From Lachnospiraceae bacterium (GTDB lineage: Bacteria; Bacillota; Clostridia; Lachnospirales; Lachnospiraceae), in NCBI GenBank assembly GCA_022845955.1, contig AP025576.1:2542001-2606000 (forward strand): a stretch of DNA of 64,000 bases. Direction: 5' to 3'. Shown here one piece after another: positions 35,615 through 45,032 of the stretch. Both the position numbers and the translations under genes were made by a program. Below the pieces are notes generated by a model that did not search any database, was not told the DNA's origin, and worked only from the letters and a program-made list of their open reading frames with translations. Position 1 is the stretch's first letter; every line of letters starts with the position of its first letter.

Positions 35615-38095
35615 TTATTCGATTGACCGAATGGTGGTTACGATATTCATTCTGGTAAGAGAACGCAGCGGGAAAGCAGTGGAAAGCAGACAGGCAAGGA
35701 CGGAAACCAGGGATGCCTGAAGCACGGGAATGAGGGGAAAGGGGGGAAGCTGCCAGGCCTCCGCCGCTGCGGCATGCACAAAGAAGGTACACAGCCAGCT
35801 GGTAACCGCCCCGATGCCGGAGGCGATCAGGCCGTAATATGCCCCTTCCCAGAGAAAGGTCCGGTAAAGGCTTCCGGCACTCATTCCGATCGCCCGCTGT
35901 ATGCCGATTTCATTCACGCGGGTATGGATACTGGTGTAGACGGTATTTATGATATTAAGCAGGCCGATCAGGCCGATGAACAAAATCAGCCCCCAGCTAA
36001 GAAGGGTAATCTGCTCAAAGCTTTTCGCCAGCTGTGCATCCGATTGGCGGTAGGACAGCCAATGGCTTCCCGGATTACTGTCACACCATTCCTGCAGCCA
36101 TTTCTCAAAAGCATCCGCCTTTTCTTCCCCATACAATACCGGATAGATCTCAGAATAGGAATCCTTTCCGGTAAGGGTGTCATATAGGGAATCAGAAACA
36201 AGGATCTGGATGCCGTTTATATATCCTGCGTTATTGATTGTGACAGGCGTGCTGACGATACCTGCCACCTGCAGGGGCGTACCATTGACGGTAAGCGTAT
36301 CACCCGCTTTCAATTGGGTGAATGCCGTTTCCTGCCCGTCAAAGGAAAAAGGAATCGGGTTTTTAACAAGGCAGGCTGTGCCGTTTCTCAAGGCTTCTTT
36401 CGTCTGCGCCGAAAGGCCGGGCAGATAGCTTTCCAGACGGCCGCTGTCAATTCCTGCGATCTGGAAGGCTTCCCAGGACTGGAGGGTAAAATCCAGGCGC
36501 AGAGGAAAGTGCCCGCCGGCATCCCAGGTATAGACGGATAGCTTTGTGGTATATAAGGCCGCCACCTCCTCCCTTTCCTGCAGTTCTTTTACGGCAGCAG
36601 GCCGGAAACCCGCCGTTTCATTCGTAACCGCGTAATCTCCCAGGTGCATTTCCTGTACGGCGCGGCTTGTATCCAACAGCCCGCTGAAGCTTTGCAGCGC
36701 AACGTAAACCGTGATGCTCATCACGATGGAAAGGATTGTGATCGCGGTTCGGCCCCGGCTGCGGGACATATTCAGGCGGGCGTAAAAAGCTTCAAAGCAG
36801 CGTATTTTACCGGTTTTCCGGTGTGCCCTTTTAATGACGGCGGCATGGCCGGACATGGCTTCCACCGGAGACACACGGGACGCATAACGGGCGGCCGGGA
36901 ATGCAGCGATGAGAGAAAAGAACAAAGTGATTCCAATGCCTGCAAGGATAGGAAGCATTGTTCCTGTCCGGCTGCCGGTGATCGCTGTATGCAGCTGCTG
37001 TGTGCTGCCGGCCAGAAACAGATCGGGATTCAGCAGACCTGTTGCTGCAAGTAGGATCCCTTTGGCGGATAACGTACCCAGAAGAGAACCCGGGGGCAGG
37101 GCGATAACAAACAGAAGGAGAAGCTGCAGGGTAACCAGAGCATATAGCTGTCTGCGATCGCCGCCAATAGCCCGGAGCGTACCGTACTCCCGGATTTTCC
37201 TGGAAACGGAAACCTTCAGGATGTTATAGATTACAAGACCGGAGGCCAGAAGGACAAGGCTGCCCACCAGAATGCAGGCTGCCGCCATGAAGGGAAAGCC
37301 GTTTCCTGCGTCGCCCTCTCCCTTTTCCGCATAATCCATCCCCATGGCGTCAAGAAGTACCCAGTTGTACTGGATATTTTCTTTATCCAGAGTCAGCTGT
37401 TCTGCCAGGCTGTCGATAATGGCCTGGAAGTCTCCGGTGGTTTTGGTTTTAAAGTTAGTGGAATACAGTAAATAGCGTTCCGGCAGAAGGGCCGCCGCCG
37501 TTCCGCGGCCAGCCACGGCGGTCATGGTGCCGGAAGCATAGCCGAGATAATCGTTTTCCAGTATGCCGGTGATGGTAAAGGGAAAGGTATATTCAAAGGG
37601 AGGCTGATCATCTGTTTTCAGGCTCACGGAAAGAGTGAGTGTAAGGGTATCCCCCACACCGGCTCCGGGGGCAAGGTATTGCAGCGCATCTTCGGAAAGG
37701 GCGATTTCCCCTGCGCCGGAGGGCAGGTGCCCCTCCCGGAGGATGCCGATGGATGGATATGCATCCAGGGAATTCCCGCAATATTCCCGTAAAAACAGAG
37801 TGAGACTGCTGCTGCCCAGCCTGCAGTTCCCGATTTGGATCAGACTTCCCACATCCGTTAAGCGGGCATCCCCGGACAGTTGCTTCCTCTGTGCTTCCGT
37901 CAGCTGATGGAAGGTGGCGTAGCGGTTCCCGTTGAATCCGGCGGCCTGTCGGATCCGCAGGGACTGCAGGATCCCCACAGAAGCTCCTGCGGCTGTGGTG
38001 GCAATTGTGGAAAGGAGGAGGGCGCACAGAATCAAAAGGGATGTGATTTTTTCAGCTTTAAGCTGCTTCCAGGCGAGAGACAGATAGGATTTCAT
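35615..38095 (-). CDS. ABC transporter permease, FtsX/MacB-like, 826 residues
   Basis: The protein has an N-terminal helix (about 17-39), a large extracytoplasmic domain, three helices of a first FtsX domain (about 260-400), a second helix and extracytoplasmic domain, and a final FtsX triple (about 690-815). This is the two-module layout of bacitracin/lantibiotic-type or lipid-handling permeases. It overlaps the ATPase gene by 4 bp and is in an operon with a two-component system, so it likely senses or removes a cell-envelope toxin. Confidence 0.87.
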   Translation of the reverse strand: MKSYLSLAWKQLKAEKITSLLILCALLLSTIATTAAGASVGILQSLRIRQAAGFNGNRYATFHQLTEAQRKQLSGDARLTDVGSLIQIGNCRLGSSSLTLFLREYCGNSLDAYPSIGILREGHLPSGAGEIALSEDALQYLAPGAGVGDTLTLTLSVSLKTDDQPPFEYTFPFTITGILENDYLGYASGTMTAVAGRGTAAALLPERYLLYSTNFKTKTTGDFQAIIDSLAEQLTLDKENIQYNWVLLDAMGMDYAEKGEGDAGNGFPFMAAACILVGSLVLLASGLVIYNILKVSVSRKIREYGTLRAIGGDRRQLYALVTLQLLLLFVIALPPGSLLGTLSAKGILLAATGLLNPDLFLAGSTQQLHTAITGSRTGTMLPILAGIGITLFFSLIAAFPAARYASRVSPVEAMSGHAAVIKRAHRKTGKIRCFEAFYARLNMSRSRGRTAITILSIVMSITVYVALQSFSGLLDTSRAVQEMHLGDYAVTNETAGFRPAAVKELQEREEVAALYTTKLSVYTWDAGGHFPLRLDFTLQSWEAFQIAGIDSGRLESYLPGLSAQTKEALRNGTACLVKNPIPFSFDGQETAFTQLKAGDTLTVNGTPLQVAGIVSTPVTINNAGYINGIQILVSDSLYDTLTGKDSYSEIYPVLYGEEKADAFEKWLQEWCDSNPGSHWLSYRQSDAQLAKSFEQITLLSWGLILFIGLIGLLNIINTVYTSIHTRVNEIGIQRAIGMSAGSLYRTFLWEGAYYGLIASGIGAVTSWLCTFFVHAAAAEAWQLPPFPLIPVLQASLVSVLACLLSTAFPLRSLTRMNIVTTIRSIE

Positions 38096-38766
38096 GCTTC
38101 CGTCACCTCCCTGAGTACACCGTCCACAATGGTAAAGCGGCGTTCCGCCATTTCCGCCAGCTGTTTGTCGTGGGTGATGAGAATAAGGGTTTTGCCCAGA
38201 CTTTTCCGGATTGTACAGAGCATTTCCATAACTTCGCCGCCGCTTTTGCTGTCCAGGTTTCCGGTGGGTTCATCTGCGAAGAGGATGTCCGGGCCGGCTA
38301 TCAAAGCCCGGGCCACAGCCACACGCTGCTGCTGGCCTCCGGAAAGTTCGTGGGGAAGATGGGACAGACGGTCCTCAAGGCCCAGAAAACCGGCAATCCG
38401 CATGAGTTGTGTTTCATCCGGGCGGACCTTGTCCAGCAGAAGGGGCATGAGGATATTTTCCCGGGCGGTCAGGACGGGAAGCAGGTGGAACTGCTGGAAA
38501 ATAAAGCCGATTTTCCGACGGCGGAAGGCGGATAACTCTTTGTCTGTTCCCCGGTGGATGTCCGTTCCCCCATAGGTTACCGTACCGGTTGTGGGAACAT
38601 CCAGGCCGCTTATGATATGAAGCAGTGTGCTTTTCCCGCTTCCCGACGGCCCCATGATGGAGAGAAAATCCCCTTCCCGTACGGTCATGCTGGCTGGTTG
38701 GAGGGCAGTGACCCGGTTCTCCCCCGTACCATATATTTTTGCTATCTCTTTTACCTCAATATCCAT
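38092..38766 (-). CDS. ABC transporter ATP-binding protein, MacB/LolD-like
   Basis: The 224-residue ATPase shows Walker A GPSGSGKSTL, Q-loop (FIFQQFHLLP), signature LSGGQQQRVAVARAL, Walker B ILFADEPTGNLD and the H-switch ITHD. The DEPTGNLDS segment is typical of MacB/FtsE/LolD/BceA ATPases. It overlaps the permease start by 4 bp. Confidence 0.92.
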   Translation of the reverse strand: MDIEVKEIAKIYGTGENRVTALQPASMTVREGDFLSIMGPSGSGKSTLLHIISGLDVPTTGTVTYGGTDIHRGTDKELSAFRRRKIGFIFQQFHLLPVLTARENILMPLLLDKVRPDETQLMRIAGFLGLEDRLSHLPHELSGGQQQRVAVARALIAGPDILFADEPTGNLDSKSGGEVMEMLCTIRKSLGKTLILITHDKQLAEMAERRFTIVDGVLREVTEA

Positions 38767-38824
38767 AAAAAACTCTCCTTATCCTATGATAAAGAGAGTA
38801 TATAAAACAATTCTCAAGAAACAC

Positions 38825-39985
38825 TCAACTTTTCCGGTTTTTAAAAACCGCTTTCACCTGCGCCCCCGTTTCCCGGTTTTCCAGCGTTAAGCTGCCTCCG
38901 TGTTTTTCGCACAAAAGCCTGCAGGTGGCAAGTCCCATCCCCAGATGATCGCCGCCGGACGTATCCTCCCGGCGAAAGAAAGCAGGCCCTTTTTGCAGAA
39001 GAAGAGCTGGATAGCCGGGACCATCGTCCGTTACGGTGAGAAGCAGAGCTTCTTCTGTGCAGGATATTTCTGCAGAAACCTGTGATTTTGCATAGCGGAG
39101 AGCATTGCAGACAAGATTTTCAGCGGTATTCAGAAAAAACTGCCTGTCGATGCTTATTTCCTGATCGGTACCGGGGAAGGTAATTTCCAGCTTCCTGCCG
39201 GAATCCGCCGCCAGCAGGGGGAGGCTTTTTTTTAGCCCGTAATACAGGGCAAGGCTGCTGCAGGCGACCGGATGACATTCCAGAGCTTCCATTTTGCCGG
39301 CATGGCTCATGGCCTCTATATAGGCTTCCAGCCGTCCGGTATATTGCAGGATCAGGGCGAGGGAATCCTTTTGAAGGACCGGATTTGGGGGCGATTGTTC
39401 CATTCCCTTTTGAAGAAGCATGGCGGAACCTTTCAGGACGGTGACCGGATTTTTCAGGTCATGGGCAAAGGCGGCATTCAGTCTTTTGCGTTCCTCCATC
39501 TGCCTCCACAGCTTTAGATGGCTGCTTTTCAGTTCGCTGCGCATAGTTTCGAAGGACGCGCAGAGCTGCCCCAGTTCATCCCGGGAGAGCGGTTCCAGAG
39601 CGAAATCCAGATCCTGCCGGGAAATGCGTGCCGCTCCCTCCCGCAGAAGCGCGAGAGGACGTCTGATTTTCAGGTTGTAAAACAGGACATCGGCAAGGAT
39701 CAGAGAGAGTATAACCCAGAATACAGGCAGTCCGAATTGCAGAAAGGCGAGGATACGTGCGGCGTTTTGTTCTAAGGTGCCATTGGTTTCCTTCGGGGAA
39801 GGGGAGGTGACAAAACGGCTGTCATCCTGGAGAGAAATCGTAACTCCCGGAGCGTCGGAAAAACGGCTCCCCTGTTCCAGGCACAGATAGAAGGAAAGTG
39901 CGGCTAACAGAAGGCCGGCGCTGAGAAAGAGCGCAGTTATGATGAAAAATGACTGTTTCAGGTTCTTATTTTTTATCCATTCCAT
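38825..39985 (-). CDS. Sensor histidine kinase with HAMP domain
   Basis: The 386-residue protein has two transmembrane helices (about 10-35 and 90-115) flanking a short outer loop, then a HAMP segment. The H-box is AFAHDLKNPVTVLKG. The N-box (NLVCNALRYA), G1 (VTDDGPGYP) and G2 (GMGLATCRLLCEKHGG) motifs are intact. It overlaps the response regulator by 13 bp and presumably controls the adjacent ABC transporter. The outer loop is longer than in intramembrane-sensing BceS kinases. Confidence 0.92.
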   Translation of the reverse strand: MEWIKNKNLKQSFFIITALFLSAGLLLAALSFYLCLEQGSRFSDAPGVTISLQDDSRFVTSPSPKETNGTLEQNAARILAFLQFGLPVFWVILSLILADVLFYNLKIRRPLALLREGAARISRQDLDFALEPLSRDELGQLCASFETMRSELKSSHLKLWRQMEERKRLNAAFAHDLKNPVTVLKGSAMLLQKGMEQSPPNPVLQKDSLALILQYTGRLEAYIEAMSHAGKMEALECHPVACSSLALYYGLKKSLPLLAADSGRKLEITFPGTDQEISIDRQFFLNTAENLVCNALRYAKSQVSAEISCTEEALLLTVTDDGPGYPALLLQKGPAFFRREDTSGGDHLGMGLATCRLLCEKHGGSLTLENRETGAQVKAVFKNRKS

Positions 39986-40653
39986 TTATAGCCTATCCCC
40001 CAAACGGTTTCAATGTAAGCATGGTCTGTATGGACGGAGAGCTTTGAGCGGATTTTGCGGACATGTTCCATAACCGTATCACTGCTGCCGTCGCCTTCCA
40101 GCCCCCAGACGGTTTCATATATCCGTTCCCGATCAAAGATCTGTCCCGCATTTACGGAGAGAAGCTCGACGATTGCAAATTCTGTTCTGGATAAAGGGAT
40201 CGGCGTTTCCCCGATTTGGAGCAGGTGCCCGGAATAATCGATGGACAATTCCCCAAAAAAACGCATGACATTCTGCTTTTTCGTCCGGTGTTCCCTGCGC
40301 AGGTGGGCCGCCACCCTCGCACCCAGTTCCTCCAGATCAAAAGGTTTTACAATATAATCGTCCGCACCTGCGCGGAAGCCTTCGATTTTATCCCCGGTTT
40401 CTATACGGGCGGTGAGAAAAAGGATAGGGCAGGAGACATGCTCCCGGATACGCCGGCAGACTGTAAAACCGTCCACATCCGGCATGTTGATGTCAAGCAG
40501 GATAAGATCCGGGAGGCGGGCGGCCTTTTCTAGCGCTTCCGCCCCGCTGCAGGCTGTCAGCACCTGATATCCGCACAGTTCAAAATAAGCTGCCATCATT
40601 GACACAAGTCCTTTTTCATCATCCGCAAGCAGGATTCTGCCGCTCATAACCAT
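39973..40653 (-). CDS. OmpR-family response regulator
   Basis: The 226-residue protein has a receiver domain (DD at 11-12, phosphoacceptor D54 in LLDINMP, K near 104 in VKPF) and an OmpR/PhoB winged helix (about 130-225, ending in VWGIGYKWNG). A GGAGG site precedes the start; a second ATG two codons on is equally possible. It is the first gene of the RR-HK-ATPase-permease operon. Confidence 0.93.
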   Translation of the reverse strand: MVMSGRILLADDEKGLVSMMAAYFELCGYQVLTACSGAEALEKAARLPDLILLDINMPDVDGFTVCRRIREHVSCPILFLTARIETGDKIEGFRAGADDYIVKPFDLEELGARVAAHLRREHRTKKQNVMRFFGELSIDYSGHLLQIGETPIPLSRTEFAIVELLSVNAGQIFDRERIYETVWGLEGDGSSDTVMEHVRKIRSKLSVHTDHAYIETVWGIGYKWNG

Positions 40654-40788
40654 GTTCCTCCTTTCCTGTACGGTTTCTATTCTGCCATAAAATTCTCAAG
40701 ATTTTCTCAAGCCTTTCCTTGTTATCTCAAACGTTCTCCGGGGATAACCGTTCAGACAAGTCCGAACGGTTACCACGGGTATTCTGCT

Positions 40789-41463
40789 TTATGCCTGGTT
40801 TTTGAAATTCCGGATATGCATATAAACCGTATTTTTGGAAATATTCAATTGATCCGCAACCTTGATAACCGCATCCTTCAGATTGAAAATCCCCTTTTGG
40901 TAAAGCAAAAGGACAATTTCCTTATTTTTATTGGCTGAGGAAATGGAGGCATCGTTATAGACGGCCTCACGGGTTTCGGAAAGTGCGGACAAGATTAAGT
41001 CATCGATATTATCCGAGAAGGTTTCTGCAGGGGGCGCTGATACGGCGGTTGTCTCCTGGGGAGGGAGCAGGCTCTGCAGAATGGTGGAAAGGGGGCTTTC
41101 CATGTGGAAGTTCATGCAGAGAAGGCCGATAATCCTGCCATGTTCCCCGGTTATGGGGATAGTGCAGGAACGCAGGAGTGCGCCGGATTTGTTCTTATTA
41201 AAATAAGGAGAAACAGTCCGGGCCGGATCCTTCTCCAGTTCCCCCAGCATTTTAAGAGCCAGATCGGTAATGGGAGAGCCTTCCTTCCTTCCGGTATAGT
41301 GGCCGTTGATAATCTTAATAACAGAATGATCCAGGCTTTCCAGGCTGTGGAGCACAAGCTCGTAGCCTTCGCCCAGATAAGCGCCGAGGCCATCCAGCAT
41401 ATGGGAATAGGAAGTGAGTATTTGTCTGTCTGCTGCAGTCAGCTCGATAAAAGGAGTATCCAT
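40789..41463 (-). CDS. YheO/DauR-like PAS-HTH transcriptional regulator
   Basis: The 224-residue protein has a YheO-like PAS domain (about 20-125: YELVLHSLESLDHSVIKIINGHY, read in parts) and a C-terminal DauR-type helix-turn-helix (VADQLNISKNTVYMHIRNF). Relatives regulate D-arginine or other amino-acid catabolism. The frame is open up to 41583, but the family N-terminus fits 41463. It is divergent from the RidA-NhaC-MalY operon, its likely target. A 44-bp palindromic element lies 27 bp before its start. Confidence 0.85.
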   Translation of the reverse strand: MDTPFIELTAADRQILTSYSHMLDGLGAYLGEGYELVLHSLESLDHSVIKIINGHYTGRKEGSPITDLALKMLGELEKDPARTVSPYFNKNKSGALLRSCTIPITGEHGRIIGLLCMNFHMESPLSTILQSLLPPQETTAVSAPPAETFSDNIDDLILSALSETREAVYNDASISSANKNKEIVLLLYQKGIFNLKDAVIKVADQLNISKNTVYMHIRNFKNQA

Positions 41464-41490
41464 AGAATCACCCGTACCTTTCTGTATATC

Positions 41491-41534
41491 ACTCAAACTT
41501 CGCAGAGGGCCATTTGGCACCTGCAAGTTTGAGT
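41491..41534. repeat. Short palindromic element related to the fold-back element at 58.3 kb
   Basis: A 44-bp near-palindrome has 14-bp arms (ACTCAAACTT..CAG). Its first 15 nt equal 58270-58284, and its remaining about 30 nt closely match the right end of the large fold-back element (58497-58528). It looks like that element with its interior deleted. Confidence 0.65.
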
Positions 41535-41732
41535 AAATCGATAATATAAAGTAACTGTTCCGTATCTTCACAGTTCTGTACAATCAACGCGGTGAATGCG
41601 CCGGCCTGCTGAACAGTTATGAAATAAATTTCAGTATCGCTTTTCTATCATTATAAAGTACGGCAGGTAAATGTGCAATAAAATAGTGAAAAAAATTTTA
41701 TTGAATATACAGAATAAATAAACAAAAGTGTA

Positions 41733-41761
41733 TTGACTAAAATATATTTTATTGATATAAT
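41733..41761 (+). promoter_or_regulatory. Promoter of the RidA-NhaC-MalY operon
   Basis: TTGACT (41733-41738), 17-bp spacer, TATAAT (41756-41761), within an AT-rich stretch between the divergent regulator and ridA. Confidence 0.85.
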
Positions 41762-41799
41762 GCAGTTATCAAGAAAAAACAAAGAAAGAGGTGGAAGAA

Positions 41800-42180
41800 A
41801 TGCTGAAAAAAATTTACACATCCAATGCTCCGGAAGCAATCGGCCCTTATTCCCAGGCTATCCTGTTCAATGAACTTTTGTTCAGTTCAGGACAAATCCC
41901 GGTGAATCCGGCCAACGGAGAGGTAGTACAGGGAGACATTACCGTTCAGGCGGAACAGGTAATGAAAAACGTGGGCGCCGTACTTAAGGAAGCGGGAACC
42001 GGTTTCGCATCCGTGATCAAGACGACCTGCTTCCTGAGTGATATGGGAGACTTTGCCGCGTTTAATGAAGTATATGGAAAATACTTTACGGAAAAGCCGG
42101 CACGTTCCTGTGTTGCAGTTAAAACACTTCCTAAAAATGTATTATGTGAAGTGGAAGTTATCGCAGCTGTTGAAAAGTAA
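41800..42180 (+). CDS. ridA: RidA family 2-iminobutanoate/2-iminopropanoate deaminase
   Basis: The 126-residue trimeric enzyme hydrolyses reactive enamine/imine intermediates released by PLP enzymes. The signature APEAIGPYSQAI, the SGQIPVNP segment and the catalytic arginine in KPARSCVAV are present. It precedes an antiporter and a PLP-dependent C-S lyase, which would be a natural source of such imines. An AAAGAGGTGGAAG region supplies the ribosome site; a GTG at 41791 is less likely. Confidence 0.95.
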   Translation: MLKKIYTSNAPEAIGPYSQAILFNELLFSSGQIPVNPANGEVVQGDITVQAEQVMKNVGAVLKEAGTGFASVIKTTCFLSDMGDFAAFNEVYGKYFTEKPARSCVAVKTLPKNVLCEVEVIAAVEK

Positions 42181-42200
42181 TGTAGATGAGAGGGTTTGAA

Positions 42201-43682
42201 ATGGGTGAAAAAAAAGTAAGAGAAAAGAAGAAACCAACCTTTTTCCTGGCCGTGCTTCCGATTCTGGCCATGATACTTCTGCTGGGAGTAGGTTATGCGG
42301 TTATGGGCCTCAGCCCGGAGGTGCTGATGCTTGTTTCTGCAGCTGTGGCGGCTGTGATCGCCGTAGCCCTGGGATATACCTGGGATGATATCATGAATTC
42401 CATCGTGGGTAAGCTTTCCAAGACAATGCCCGCTATTTTTATTCTGATTATCGTAGGGTTCCTGATTGGTTCCTGGATGATCGGCGGTACCATTCCCATG
42501 ATGGTATATTACGGACTGAAAATCATAAGCCCCCGCTACATTGCGGTGACTTCCTTCCTGGTAACGGCAGTGGTATCCCTGTGCACCGGTACCTCCTGGG
42601 GATCGGCGGGAACCATCGGCGTGGCCCTGATGGGTGTTGCTGCGGGTATGGGTGCTCCGCTTCCCCTGGTGGCGGGCGCTGTGGTATCCGGGGCCTACTT
42701 CGGCGACAAGATGTCCCCGTTGTCCGATACCACCAATCTTGCACCTATTGCGGCAGGAGCCAAGCTGTATGATCACATCGGCCATATGTTTTATACCACA
42801 ATTCCCGGCTGTATTATCTGCCTTATTGTCTATACAGTGGCAGGGTTCTCCCTGGCAGGCGGCAGCACAGTGGCTACCCCTGAAAAGGTGGAAACAATCC
42901 TGAGCACCCTGGATGGCATGTTCCGGTTCAATCCGCTGGTCATTCTGCCTCCTCTTATCGTGCTGTATGGATCTATCCGCAAGAAACCCACCATCCCGGT
43001 TATGCTGATTTCCAGCGTGGTTGCTTTCTTTAATGCCACCGTGTTCCAGGGCTTTTCCCTTCAGCAGTGCTTTACCGCAGCTATCAGCGGTTTCAGCCTG
43101 GATATGGTAACCAAAGCGGGCTTTGATGCGGCGGCGCTGATTCCGGATATCCCCAGACTTCTGGAAAGAGGCGGCATGCTTTCCATGCTGAACACCGTAC
43201 TTATCGCTTTTTGTGCCTATGGTTTTGCGGGAACCCTGGCGGTTACCGGTTCCCTGGATATCGTACTGGATAAACTGATGAAGTCAGTAAAGAGCACGGG
43301 CGGCCTGATTGTTTCCACAATCGTATCCTGTATCACCGCTGTTTTTGTAACCAGCAACGGGCAGCTTTCCATTCTGGTTCCCGGCGAAATGTTTGCAAAG
43401 ACTTATATCAAGAAGGGCCTGCAGCCTAAAAACCTTTCCAGAACGCTGGAAGATTCCGCTACCGTAGTGGAACCCATCGTACCCTGGACCGCAGCAGGTG
43501 TTTACATGGCGACAACCCTGGGCGTTCCTACCCTGTCTTATCTGCCCTGGGCTATCCTCTGCTACACAGGTGTCATCTTCGCCGTCATATGGGGCTTCAC
43601 CGGATTCGGTATAGCCAAAATTAAACCCGGCGATGAATATTACGACGAATACCTCGCCCTTCAGAAGGAAGAAGAGGCATAA
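42201..43682 (+). CDS. NhaC-family Na+/H+ antiporter or amino-acid antiporter
   Basis: The 493-residue membrane protein has about twelve helices and the NhaC signatures TGTSWGSAGTIGVALMG and GDKMSPLSDTTNLAP (each read in part). Family members include Na+/H+ antiporters and malate-lactate or amino-acid exchangers. In this operon with a RidA and a C-S lyase, amino-acid exchange is plausible. A GAGAGG site favours 42201 over 42186. Confidence 0.88.
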   Translation: MGEKKVREKKKPTFFLAVLPILAMILLLGVGYAVMGLSPEVLMLVSAAVAAVIAVALGYTWDDIMNSIVGKLSKTMPAIFILIIVGFLIGSWMIGGTIPMMVYYGLKIISPRYIAVTSFLVTAVVSLCTGTSWGSAGTIGVALMGVAAGMGAPLPLVAGAVVSGAYFGDKMSPLSDTTNLAPIAAGAKLYDHIGHMFYTTIPGCIICLIVYTVAGFSLAGGSTVATPEKVETILSTLDGMFRFNPLVILPPLIVLYGSIRKKPTIPVMLISSVVAFFNATVFQGFSLQQCFTAAISGFSLDMVTKAGFDAAALIPDIPRLLERGGMLSMLNTVLIAFCAYGFAGTLAVTGSLDIVLDKLMKSVKSTGGLIVSTIVSCITAVFVTSNGQLSILVPGEMFAKTYIKKGLQPKNLSRTLEDSATVVEPIVPWTAAGVYMATTLGVPTLSYLPWAILCYTGVIFAVIWGFTGFGIAKIKPGDEYYDEYLALQKEEEA

Positions 43683-43720
43683 CGAGGCGGCTTAAGAACC
43701 ATTCAGGAGGAGGTTTTCCT

Positions 43721-44896
43721 ATGGGAATGCAATATGATTTTGATTCCATAACGGACCGCAGAAATACAAACTGCGGAAAATGGGATACGATGGACCAGAA
43801 ATATGGACAAAAAAGCATGATCCACCTCGGTGTGGCGGACATGGATTTCAAAGCGCCGGATCCCATATTGGACGGGCTGCGCGGAATCCTTGATATGGGT
43901 GTTTTGGGCTATACCGATATAAGTGATAAATTTTATGAAAGCATTCAGCGCTGGTACCGGAAGCAGTACGGGCTTGAGATTCCCAGGGAATGGATCGTAT
44001 TCTGCCCGAGAATCAATATTGCCTCCAGTATCTGTGTGGATACCTTTACGGAAAAAGGGGACGGCGTGATTATGAACACCCCTGCCTATGGACCGCTGCA
44101 GAGCGCTATTCTCAAAAATGACAGAAGGATGCTCTCCAGCCCGCTGAAAAGGAATGAAGACCGGTATGAACTGGATTTTGCCCATATGGAAAGCCTGGTG
44201 GATGAGCGGACCAAAATGCTGATCATGTGCAATCCCCATAACCCCACCGGGCGTTCCTGGACAAAGGAAGAACTGATCCGGACAGCGGAATTCTGTAAGA
44301 AGCATAACCTGATCCTGTTCTCCGATGAAATCCATGGTGATCTGGTTGCGGAGGGCGTAAAACACAATTCCACTCTTTCCGTGACGGCGGATGTAAATGA
44401 CAGGCTGATTCTGGCGACTTCGCCGGCCAAAACCTTCAATATCCCCGGGGTTATCGTCTCCTATATGATTATTCCCAACAAGGAATTGCGGGAACAGATA
44501 GCAGCCACCATTGATCGTATCGGTATGCATAACCCTACCATTTTTGCGGTTACCGCAGTGGAGAAGGCCTATACGGAATGTGATGAATGGTATGAGGCGG
44601 TAAAACGGTATATTGATGAAAATGAAAAATATACCCGGGCCTATTTTGCGCAGTATTTTCCGGCTTTTCATATCATGCCCAGAGAAGGGACCTATCTGCT
44701 GTGGATTGATTACAGCAAGACCGGCATGAGCGAAGAAGAACTGGAACAGTGGTTCCTTCAGGAGGCGGACGTATCCGTATATATGGGAAGCATATTCGGG
44801 GAAGCCGGACGTGGATTTATCCGTCTGAATCTGGCATCTCCCAAGAGCCTTCTGGAAGAAGCGTATGAGAGAATGAGAAAGGCCTGGAAGTTCTGA
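43721..44896 (+). CDS. MalY/PatB-family PLP-dependent aminotransferase (cystathionine beta-lyase-like)
   Basis: This 391-residue fold-type I enzyme shows MIHLGVADMDFKAP, CNPHNPTGRSW, the SDEIHGDLV cofactor-binding aspartate, and the Schiff-base lysine in SPAKTFNIPG. These are typical of MalY/PatB C-S lyases that release pyruvate, ammonia and a thiol from cystathionine or cysteine conjugates. It starts with a GGAGGAGG site 38 bp after nhaC and ends the operon. Confidence 0.92.
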   Translation: MGMQYDFDSITDRRNTNCGKWDTMDQKYGQKSMIHLGVADMDFKAPDPILDGLRGILDMGVLGYTDISDKFYESIQRWYRKQYGLEIPREWIVFCPRINIASSICVDTFTEKGDGVIMNTPAYGPLQSAILKNDRRMLSSPLKRNEDRYELDFAHMESLVDERTKMLIMCNPHNPTGRSWTKEELIRTAEFCKKHNLILFSDEIHGDLVAEGVKHNSTLSVTADVNDRLILATSPAKTFNIPGVIVSYMIIPNKELREQIAATIDRIGMHNPTIFAVTAVEKAYTECDEWYEAVKRYIDENEKYTRAYFAQYFPAFHIMPREGTYLLWIDYSKTGMSEEELEQWFLQEADVSVYMGSIFGEAGRGFIRLNLASPKSLLEEAYERMRKAWKF

Positions 44897-44942
44897 AAAC
44901 ATGACGGAAACGATACACAAATCCGCCTGAACTGCTATACGG

Positions 44943-44988
44943 AAGCTCCTGCTGGTTATGGGAAAACCATTCCTGCAGGAGCTTTTTA
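44943..44988 (+). terminator. Terminator of the RidA-NhaC-MalY operon
   Basis: AAGCTCCTGC (44943-44952) pairs with GCAGGAGCTT (44975-44984), with a further TGGTT/AACCA inner pairing, followed by TTTTATG. Confidence 0.85.
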
Positions 44989-45032
44989 TGTCATCTGCCA
45001 TGTACAGCCTCTCTTTATCCGGCGGCCATCGG

